DNA of 64,000 bases from positions 371,654,945-371,718,944 of the forward strand of contig CM053030.1 of NCBI GenBank assembly GCA_028564925.1, written 5' to 3'. Position 1 is the first letter of the stretch, and each line of letters starts with the position of its first letter. Positions 55,051 to 64,000 of the stretch are shown here, in pieces. This stretch comes from Lithobates sylvaticus (lineage: Eukaryota > Chordata > Amphibia > Anura > Ranidae). The notes below the pieces were generated by a model that saw only the letters and a list, made by a program, of their open reading frames with translations, searched no databases and was not told where the DNA came from. A program made the position numbers and the translations under genes.

Positions 55051-56708
55051 AGTTAGTGAAACACAAAGAACTTGCCTTTTAGCGCACCACAACATCTGTA
55101 TGTTGTGGTGTGCTGCACTGTAAAAATGTTGTCTTTTCTTTAAAATGTGAGCTGAAGTGTGTTAGCAGCCCCTTTAAAAGCAATAGCCTGCTTTAACACA
55201 ATATATACATTAACACATGTGCAGCAACATATTGCAACTATCTGAGTGGTCTCTTAAATTATATAAGCTCCAAGCATTTGAATATCCACTGGACCTGTTG
55301 AAAAACTTCTGGGTATTTACTATGTTCTCTGCAGATTAAATTAACATAAGCCAGCATAGCTTGTATTTCTTTAGAAATTGATTGTTGTAAATGCAAGTCA
55401 TAAAATAATAATTTTAGGATCTTTACAGAAGGAGTGGTGACAAAACAAATACCTATGTAACTGTGCAAGTTATTTTAGGCATAAGCAGAATTTGGAGGGG
55501 CAAGTCATTCCCTGGCTTCTTGTATGCCTTGGTTACTCCAACAGGGATAACTTCCTCCATAATTCCTATCCACTTGGGAATTATGCATGCTCCTGCTCAT
55601 TTTTGCATGCTCCAACCCATCTGTTACACTCTGCATAATATAGAATGAAAGATTTAACACAGAAGGTGCAACCTCCACATAATGATCCCAGGAAGTGCAT
55701 AGATATTAGAACTAAGAAAAGGCAGATATCTCATCAAGATATACTGTATAAGAAGATTTCATAAGGCTTATCACTAAAATCACTTTTAGGTGAAATTAAC
55801 TCCTTAAGAGATCCTTAATGCTGGCTCCTTTTTATAAAAATAAGAGATGCCCCATGGTAACATTTCAGATTGCTCATAAATATATTTCACAATAGCAAAA
55901 TATTAACTATATTCAATAAATTGGGCAGTAGAACTTTCTTTTTCAGCGTGACTATTAAAATATAAAAAAATGTATCTAGATTAATGAGTGTTTATCTAAA
56001 ATAAACTTCTTTTGTTTAGTTTTTTTGTGTTAATTCAATGTTCTCCTTGCAAGGGGTCCACAGTAACTTTAGAATTTATTATGATTGGTAAATCCATTTT
56101 GCTTGGATTAAGAAGGAAATACGTTCCTTCAATTCATCAAAAGAACAAGTTGATATTATTTGTGGGAGAGATGTCGCAAACGTGGGCATTTAATGAACAG
56201 TACGTTTGACAGCTTTAATAAAACACAGCAATCGCCAACTGAGATAATTAGAACTGAAGCAGCAAAATTCTAGTGTTTGGCAACACAGATGAAACAACTT
56301 CATTAAAATGTGCGGCTTTTGCAAATGAAAGGCATGGAAGCACTGGACCCTGAAGAATCAGCCTTCTCAAAACTAATTGCTTCAGTGTTTAAGCAGGACA
56401 GCCATGAAACACCAAGGGCACAGGAAAGAAATACAAGAAGCAAATCTTATTATTTTTTTCCAAACATACAATGGTTTGCATGTCCTTTTAATTAAAGTCC
56501 CCTCTTTTTCCAGTTCTATTCAGCAATAAGTTCCTATGCTAAAGGACAGGCGCGGCCTGAGTATTCAAGACTTTGGCAGATCATGGTCAAACCAAAAACC
56601 CCTAAACAGCTAATCATGAATCAAGTTTCAAAGGCCTGAACACAGATGATTACAATGATCTTAACATACTGAATGCTATTAGTTCTTATATTTCAGGGAT
56701 ATGGTTAA
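55051..56708. other. No gene seen
   Basis: AT-rich DNA without recognisable features. Confidence 0.5.
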
Positions 56709-57232
56709 AGTGTATCTAAAACCCAAACTTTTTGAGTGGGGGAGGAGTAGAACTCCAATGGTGAGCTTGGGCATGTTCGGACTAGGATCTGAACCCTTGT
56801 GTGTAAGTCTGTCAGGAGTCTGTCACCTGTATGGGCCAATTATCTGTGGCTGTGGCATTTCCCAAGCCATCTAAAACCCCACAGATGCACATATACACTT
56901 GTATATATGTGGCTGTGAGGTGGGTGATGCCCGCAAAAGATTGGCCCATACAGATGACAGGCAGCTTCCTGGTGGCTTGCAGACATGTCTGAGCTCACCA
57001 CTACTGGGGACAACCTTTTCAGCACCCACGAAGTGAAACAAAATATATATTATCTTTCTTTTTACTCACGTATGGGAATACTAGAAACCTTTAACCTCGC
57101 TTCCTGTCTGATGAAATGTCATCCCCAAAAGATACATCTCTCTAGAGCTCTGGATAGCAGTAAAACCTGACAGAGGTTCTACCCTCTCCCTACCCAAAAC
57201 TAAAAGAAAAAGGTTTGGCCTACAGATAGACT
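56709..57232. mobile_element. TTAA-type MITE, right target decayed
   Basis: TTAA at 56705-56708. Left end AGTGTATCTAAAACCCAAAC; right end (reverse complement) AGTCTATCTGTAGGCCAAACC, followed by a T run instead of TTAA. Confidence 0.55.
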
Positions 57233-57805
57233 TTTTTTTATTTATTGTGAGTATGCAATTAACAAGAACAATGGTCGTAACATTTTGTCGACAAGTCAAA
57301 TCAGGAAAGACAATATACAGTATGATAGTATAAGATGAGAGAGGCCTAACAGTGCTGGGTCTAGTGGTTTACAATAAGAAACATTTGAATGGATGGAGGT
57401 GGCAGACTAGTAAAAAGCAACCAAAGGGAAGGGGTGGGGGGGGCTCAAATTGTAGAATAAAATGTGCAGTTCTATAGATATACTTTAACATACTAATTCA
57501 TAGGACTAAAAAAGTGGCATGCAGAGTGGCCAAAATTAGTCTGATGTTTCTCTAGTAGCATTATAATATTACCCTCCCAGCATGATTATATTTCCTCACC
57601 AATGACATATTATAATATCCCCTATCATCGTAATTTTCACCAAAAGCATTATATTATCCTCCCAACATCATCATAAAAATCTCCAAAAGCTTTATAGTAC
57701 GCACCACTAACTTTAGCATAAACACAATCAATGCAATACCCAATAGAGCACTAGAATATCTGCTAGCAGTTATATACAATAGTAGAATAATGCCTACTTG
57801 CCTAC

Positions 57806-58580
57806 TGTGACAAAACCCACTGTCACTGTGTGTTTTGGAGGGGGCTGTGGGCTGGCCTCCTACCCACAGACTATGGCCCAGCAGAGAACAGGAGATTAGG
57901 AGGGCTATTTGCCATCTCCCACCACCAGGAGAAGAGGCCACCTCCAGACATTTGTGCCCACGGTCGCCGGTTCATAGGAACCGGGTGAACACCTTTGCTA
58001 TGGCCGGGCTCGTGGAGTCGTTTCCGGCTACTTAAACCTATTGGTCTGGCTGGGCTAAATATATACTTTTATTCCACAAACAATGTACTTTTAGCTGATA
58101 AAGGCATATATAAGATGGCGGTATGCCCAAAGTGTGGGGCTACGGGACTTGGGGACAAAATGGCGTTGGGATAATGTAATGAAGGTTCCTATATCAGCTG
58201 CATCCCATCTCCCCCTCTTGTTATTGTGTTTAAGTATGTTATGTCATGACACGTAGACAAAAGTGTGGAGACACATCCCTGTGGGGGATGTGTAAGGAGG
58301 GGCTGCCTGCTTATCATAATCCCTTTATGTGTTTCAACTGTAGTCAACTGTAGTTTCTGTTTGAATGTACAAGTGTTGAGTTTCCATTGGTTCTTCCTTG
58401 TCCCTTGTTTTATGCTCTGCATGTTTAACCCTCAACATCTGTGTGGTTTACCTCATGATTGGGGGGGGGGGGGGGGTTAAGGGCTGGTTATGGCGAGTCT
58501 GCCAGCTGCTGGTGCATTGGGAGAACAGGAGACACAGGTCTGGGGGAGGTGCCAAGCCGGGGTGTCTGGGATCCGTCACA
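57806..58580. mobile_element. Possible solo LTR (fossil)
   Basis: A ~775-bp segment begins TGTGAC and ends GTCACA, the TG...CA pattern of LTRs. It contains no coding sequence. A matching target duplication is not evident. It would be an old solo copy; other repeat types are possible. Confidence 0.3.
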
Positions 58581-58869
58581 CCCTCCCTCATTCAACTGTT
58601 TCTCAGCAGCAGTTATAGAGTCCCCTATTTATACAGAACTACACTACCCCTAGATTGTTTTTTTTTAAAAAAAAAACAATTTGGTTGATGCTTACCAGAT
58701 TTGCCTGCCACTGCTCTAAGCAAAACTGACAAAATGAATGTATAGGTTTACTTCCAGAATGTGTCCTTAACTCTTACTTGTCTCTGCTGCCTGCACAAAT
58801 TGATCAGTTGTGAGGGGCAACTTGCTAAAACCAGGAGTTTCAGGTTGAGAAACTTTAGGGCTTGCTCAC

Positions 58870-59166
58870 ATGGGTGGCCAGGGAATAGTAAATGCAGGCA
58901 GTTAAGCTCTGGATATGCTCTCCCCTGACCAATCGCACAGGAGAGCCCGGAGAAGCACCGGATGGCGGTGGGAGGGGGGTGTGTCTCCTCCCCTTGCCTG
59001 TAAGAACAATCAAGTGGTGGAACTGCCACTATGAACATTCTTATGGTGCACAGAATCACCGGCTGAAAACGAGAATATCTGAATGATGCCTGTAGCTGCA
59101 GGCATCATTCAGATATCCCCACTGAAAGTCAAAGACGTCATATGATGTCCTTGGGCTGGAAGTGGT
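58870..59166 (-). mobile_element. Left end of a piggyBac-type element, minus orientation
   Basis: Ends ...GGAAGTGG followed by TTTAA (TTAA at 59167-59170) and carries GACGTCATATGATGTCC near 59130-59150, as in the 3444 copy. It shares GATGCCTGCAGCTACAG and TCGTTCTTACAGG-type blocks with 3444-3600. The partner end was not found, so it may be a partial copy. Confidence 0.6.
59075..59116. repeat. 42-nt near-perfect palindrome
   Basis: Arms ATATCTGAATGATGCCTG and its exact inverse surround a 6-nt centre, about 50-90 bp inside the piggyBac end. The 3444 copy has the left arm but a degenerate right arm. Confidence 0.85.
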
Positions 59167-59170
59167 TTAA

Positions 59171-59480
59171 ACCAAAACTTAAACACATCACATTCAGTGG
59201 GCAGTACCACTTCCAAATGCGACCCACTTAAGTGTATGGTGCCATGATGCAGCTTTTTTAGGATTGAAATAGATGGTAAGGAGGCAACATATTACCTCCT
59301 CACTGCATCTCAGTAGGCCCCTGAAAATCATTCCACCTCAGATCGCTTTTCAGTGAGTGACAAGGGATGCCACACACCGAACAAGCCCTTAGCTTGGAAG
59401 CAACGTGTTTACATTATTCTGTTCCTGCAACATGTGATTCCTGCCACCACTAGAGGGAGCCAATGACAATTGCATTCTGC
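59171..59480. other. No gene seen
   Basis: Unassigned DNA. Confidence 0.4.
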
Positions 59481-59489
59481 ATCCTTTCA

Positions 59490-59640
59490 GCACCTTCTAG
59501 TTGAGGCCAGGAGAAGTTGCTGCAGGGAGAGAACATAAATTTGGTGTGACCGTGTGTAGGCAAGACAGTTTGAGCAGAATTCCGACGGGAAAACCATCAG
59601 AGCTTTTTCCGACGAGAATTCCGATCTTGTGTACGCGGCA
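59490..59640. mobile_element. Right part of a Harbinger-type MITE
   Basis: Ends CCGATCTTGTGTACGCGGCA followed by TAA (59641-59643). Interior TCCGACGGGAAAACC and GTGACCGTGTGTAGGC blocks resemble 1631-2004. The left end is not clear. Confidence 0.5.
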
Positions 59641-60066
59641 TAAGATGAAGGAAAACAACAGAGGACAGCGACATGCTCTTTTTGGACAGAGAAGACAACT
59701 GGTTCAAAAAAGATGTGTAAGAGAGTCATCTATGTGGGTTATAGTAAAATAGCAATTTGCCATATTTAATCTAAATAAAACAGGCCATAACAGATAAAAT
59801 ATTAGCTGCAAAATTATGTAAGGAAGTGTGAATTATCAACTGGAGAACAGCTTAAATGTGTTCTTTTTTTTTTTTGTTATCCTTAAACCACTGAGGATTG
59901 CACATAAGGAGTGAAAGGGCCACATATGGCTCAGAAAATACCAGGTATTAAATGTTCGTTCCATTGTGCTTTTAGACTGCCATCCACCAATCTGCCTAGT
60001 AGTAATCTATCTGATTGCTTTTGGCTAGTGGGAAGGATTTGAAGCAGAGGAAATTGACATCACATA

Positions 60067-61364
60067 CAGTGGGGACAATACTTATTTGATCTCCTGCAGA
60101 TGTCCACTTACAAAGAAATGAAGGGTCTATCATTTTTTTCATATGCATATTTTAAATGATAGAGACAGAATATCAACCGAAAATCCAGACAGAATATCAA
60201 TCAAATCACTCCATGACCTTAATGTCCTTCTTCTTGAGACACTCCTTTGTTGCCTTGGCGGTATGTTTTGGGTCATTTTCATGCTGAAAGACCCATCCAC
60301 GACACATCTTCAGTGTTCTGGCCAAGGGAAGACAGTTCTCATCCAATATTTTACAATACATTGCCCCCTCCATTGGGCCCTCAAGGCAGCAAAGTCGGCC
60401 TGTACCTTTAGAAGAGAAACAGCCCCAAAGCATCTTGTTTCCACCACCGTGCTTGACTGTAGAGATGGTGTTCTTAAGGTCATATTCAGCATTTTTCTTC
60501 CTCCAAACACGGCAAGTCGGGTAAATGCCAAAGAGCTTGAATTTGGTCTTATCTGACTACAGTACTTTCTCCCAATCCTTCTCTGAATCATTTAGATGTT
60601 CACTGGCAAACTTCAGATGCGCCTTCTTGAGGAGGGAGACCTTGTGGGCGCTGCAGGATTTCAATCCATGGTGGCATATTGTGTTACCGATGGTTTGTTT
60701 GGTGACTGTGGTCCCAACTGCCTTGAGATCATTTACAAGCTCCTCCCGTGTAAGTTATGGGCTGATCTCTCACTTTTCTCATGATCATCCTTACCGCATG
60801 AGGCAAAATCTTGCATGACGTTCCAGACTGAGGGCGATTGATGGTTATTTTGTTTTTCTTCCATTTGCAAATAATCACTCCAACAGTTGTCTCCTTCTTA
60901 CCAAGCTTCTTGCTAATGGTCTTATAACACACTCCAGCCTTGTGCTGGTCTGCAATCTTGACCCTGCTGTCCTTTGACAGTTCTTTTGTCTTGCCCATGA
61001 TGGTGAGGTTTGAATGGAAAAAAAAAGAGATTCTGTGGACAGGTGTCTTTTATACACATAACGAGTTGTCGTTAGGTAAACCTTCTTTATTTGACAGGAC
61101 TAATCTGTGTACCACATGAGCACATACTGTACCCAGTCTGTGGGAGTCAGAGTTATTGTTGGTTGGTAGGGGATCAAATACTTATTTTACTCACTGATCT
61201 GCAACTCAATTTATAACATTTGTATCATATGTTTTTTTCTGGATTGATATTCTGTCTCTATCATTTAAAATACACCTATGATAACAATTATAGACCCTTC
61301 ATTTCTTTGTAATTGGACAAACTTACAAAATCTGCAGGGGATCAAATATTTATTTTCCCCACTG
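60067..61364 (-). mobile_element. Tc1-like element, minus orientation
   Basis: TA at 60065-60066 and 61365-61366. Ends CAGTGGGGACAATACTTATT and CAGTGGGGAAAATAAATATT (reverse complement). Same family as 43587-45824. Confidence 0.9.
60206..60998 (-). pseudogene. Tc1-like transposase pseudogene
   Basis: The minus-strand gene starts [20 protein letters not shown] at 60998 and keeps the helix-turn-helix part to about 60732, where the frame shifts. Later pieces give [35 protein letters not shown] and [19 protein letters not shown] (second catalytic Asp). The sequence then passes directly into the terminal region, so the SPDLNPIEN block with the last catalytic residue is deleted. Dead copy. Confidence 0.8.
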
Positions 61365-61366
61365 TA

Positions 61367-62171
61367 AGGGAAGATGCGGGTCACAGTAAGAAGAGCTAAT
61401 CAATATATGCAGCAGCAGCATGCATTGCCCCTTTTGTGGAGAGCTGTTATAATGTACACAGAAAGAGGCAAAGGAAAGTCTATGAACTTCAGAGGTTAGA
61501 ACAGATCAAGGTAGCAATTAAAAGATCCTGAACTTGCACACCATCTTGGATGCATATACACACAGTCACTAGGAAGAAGACTCTTTTGCATGTGTGCATT
61601 AATGAATTCCCCCACCCAAAGTGCTTCTAATCCCGAGAACACCAGAACCACTAACCTAACTTCTGTTTCTGAATCAAGGCCTTCCCCGCACCAGACCCGG
61701 TGAATAAAAATCACTTCTGCATTACTGCTGGAAGGACATGCAATATGAGAGGCAAAATACTGTGGGTTTATGCAGACTCGAAATAACATTAGCACTTTAT
61801 GAAAACCCGAAACCGATAAATGTGAAGACCAGGACTATGAGGTGATGTCTGATTAGGACCCTAAATGTACAAGTATATGTGCCAATAAAAACTGAACTGA
61901 AATAAATGTCACATTTCTGTGCAGCCGATGGTTCTGTGTAAGCTGCCACTGTAGACAAAACAAGACAAAATTACATTAGTCTTCTTTTACCAGATTACTC
62001 GATAGATAAATCACTTAAAAAAAAAACAATTTTGATTTTAAACCTTCTAAATTCTGCCCATAGTAATCCAAGACTGGTATTAAAAGGCACATGTAGTGGA
62101 GATTGTTTGTCTATTTAATCATGAAGTATGATAGACAGATGATTATATTTTGCTTCTAATACCAAGTAAAG
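61367..62171. other. No gene seen
   Basis: AT-rich unassigned DNA. Confidence 0.5.
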
Positions 62172-62324
62172 CATGGATATGCAATTAGTGGACCTCCAGC
62201 TGTTGCAGAACTACAAGTCCCATGAGGCACTGCAAGACTCTGACAGCCACAAGCATGACACCCAGAGGCATGATGGGACTGGTAGTTTTGCAACAGCTGG
62301 AGGTCCACTAATCGCATATCCCTG
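62172..62324. mobile_element. 153-bp hAT-type MITE with exact 8-bp duplication
   Basis: AAGTAAAG occurs at 62164-62171 and 62325-62332. Inverted ends: CATGGATATGCAATTAGTGG at the left and, reverse-complemented at the right, CAGGGATATGCGATTAGTGG; the match continues through ACCTCCAGCTGTTGCA. Confidence 0.9.
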
Positions 62325-62332
62325 AAGTAAAG

Positions 62333-64000
62333 CAATCAGGGTGAGAAACTGTTTAGTTATAACTTAATGTGCTTCCATGGTGTGTTGAATAACAGTAAAA
62401 GCCTATCAAAACTAAATAACTCTTTCACAAGTTAATAGTTTTTGCATTGTAATAGTAAAAGCAAGCAACATGAAGATACACAGGAGTAGAGTGGGCGCTA
62501 AAGAAATCTATCTGCATCCTAACGGTACAAATAGAAAATAGAGTATAGAAATACCTGTACATACCAAGATGCCCATGGTGCCCAAAATTCCACACAGGTT
62601 CTATAATATGCAAGTTTGACACTACCTTGCATTGGTAATGGCTCTCTAAGCCTTCTTCATATCACTATTGGTCATCATATTATTGGGACACTAGAGCGCC
62701 TGAAAACCACCCCAGTGTGAAAGGGGTCTTAATGAGCAAATAGAGGGTAGCTTCAGACACAGACTGCTAGACAGTATACTGTAATCACTAAGCCAAAATA
62801 ACTTGGAGTTATACACCACTAGACTGAAATCCACTCATTAGTCAGCAAAGTAAACAATAAAGAGTACACAAAGGCAATAACTGCAGTGTGGGTAGTGTGA
62901 CATTGGGGTGTTTAGCTCAAGTGGATAAATGCGTTTTGGTGCAGTAAGTCCACATCAGACAGGCATTTATATTTAAGGGCCTGTTAGCCCACGTTTATTA
63001 AAAGGGAAAACAAAACAAAAGTCCGACCAGGAATCCCACGCAGGGGTCCAAGCTTCAATTAAATATACAAAATCCAAATGAAAATGCTAGTCCACCTGGC
63101 TACTCTTCAACAGTACTGCTGCTATAGGTACTTGCCCCTCAAACGTGCTGCCTGGATGCACACAGTCTTAAGCTCCTTGGCCGCACACAGCTTCAAGCCC
63201 TTCCATGCACACAGCTTTGAAGCCCTTGGACGCAAACAGCTTTGAAGCCCTTGGACGCACACAGCGTCTATCTTCACACAGAGCTTCTCTCACTAGCAGC
63301 CACTACTCCACCTTCCTTCCCCCTTCTGCTCTCACCAGCCCCTCGTTATATGGTCTGTGTGCAGCTGGGCACACACCCTGCTGGCTGTCCACAAGACCCG
63401 GACACAGGGTTGGAGATCCCGTCCCACCCAAGACTCTGAAGAATCTCCAAACTACAGAGCCCCATAGGGAACTAGCAAAACCTTGAGAAAACTGCCAGAG
63501 CAGTTTCAAATTTACGCTCTGTAGCGCTGATATGCAGACTCTGTGTCCACTTTAACCCCATTTTCATAGGGACAGAGCCTTGCTCTGCCACGGTAGGAAT
63601 ACTAGAACTGTTAGCACCGCAGCTCAAAAAAGCTGCTTCCACAGGCAGTTGAGCTTTTTTTTTTTTCTCTGCCTCCAAACTCCCATCTATGTTAGCCTAT
63701 GTTTTCATGTACACTATAGGCGTTTTCAGGAGTTTAGTGACAGGGGAGTTTAAAGGCAGAAAATTAAAAAAAACCTTTAGAATTACGTTTTTGGGCGGAG
63801 CTTTTGAGCAGAAAAGACACTTAAGGCTCACAAAGGGAACATTTAGGTACATTCGGCATTTTCAAGTGTACAATGAAAAATGAGCAGAGATGAATGCTTT
63901 GGGGAAAAAAAAAATAAAAAAAATGCTTGTAAAAGCAAATGTCCATGAAATACCATAAACTCTTATGGAATATGAGCCACTATAAGGATTTTTTATGCTG
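62333..64000. other. No gene seen; short ~25-bp tandem repeat
   Basis: 63160-63265 has about four units of GCACACAGCTTTGAAGCCCT-type sequence. 63690-63990 contains blocks like GTTTAAAGGCAGAAAATT similar to the interior of the MITE at 41107-41434. No gene recognised. Confidence 0.45.

Noticed and set aside
62164-62332. CRISPR-like inverted repeat spacing
   Set aside because: It is a hAT MITE with an 8-bp target duplication; no repeat-spacer array exists in the window.

Overview
The window looks like intergenic or intronic DNA from a large, transposon-rich vertebrate genome, most likely an anuran amphibian and possibly a ranid frog. That reading rests on the mix of repeats: piggyBac elements with 5'-TTAACCACTT ends, PIF/Harbinger elements with ends like GCCCCATACACACGG, several Tc1-like families, an L1/Tx1-type LINE and a DIRS-type retroelement. 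I found no host protein-coding exon, rRNA or tRNA gene. Almost every long reading frame is either transposon-derived or a by-product of a tandem repeat whose period is a multiple of three or of G/C-rich low-complexity DNA.

Layout. 0-6 kb: the end of one Harbinger MITE, then a tRNA-derived SINE split by another Harbinger MITE, a 20-bp minisatellite inside piggyBac-type DNA, a non-autonomous piggyBac copy (3444-5401) that itself carries a TA-flanked MITE, and a TTAA MITE. 6-15 kb: a fold-back Tc1 element, a second non-autonomous piggyBac copy (8753-9719), a long-armed hairpin MITE, a pair of ~440-bp direct repeats, a 33-bp minisatellite with higher-order structure, and nested MITEs. 15-18.5 kb: an L1/Tx1-like LINE remnant on the minus strand and unassigned DNA. 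18.5-25.3 kb: a Harbinger-type element with three protein genes: a MADF-domain protein (minus), a Myb/SANT-like protein (plus, divergent) and a HARBI1-like DDE nuclease (minus, two exons). 25.5-32.7 kb: a hAT MITE, a DIRS fossil, nested TTAA MITEs, a Tc1 element and a LINE 3' end with target-site duplication.

32.76-41.43 kb holds the centrepiece: an 8.2-kb piggyBac element with TTAA on both sides and an uninterrupted 656-residue transposase that keeps all catalytic aspartates and the C-terminal Cys-rich domain. It sits inside an older Harbinger MITE. Its 3' half carries a ~391-bp repeat array in inverted plus direct orientation. 41.5-64 kb: more Harbinger, TTAA and hAT MITEs, two oppositely oriented copies of one Tc1 family (43.6-45.8 and 60.1-61.4 kb, the first split by a TTAA MITE), a third Tc1 copy split by a short retro-insert, a piggyBac copy with a minisatellite (52101-53942) and mostly unassigned AT-rich DNA.

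The elements form a layered record: target-site duplications and homologous uninterrupted copies give an order of insertion at many loci. The intact piggyBac transposase is the only gene here that looks able to make a full-length protein. The three Harbinger proteins look like parts of one system but carry frameshifts.
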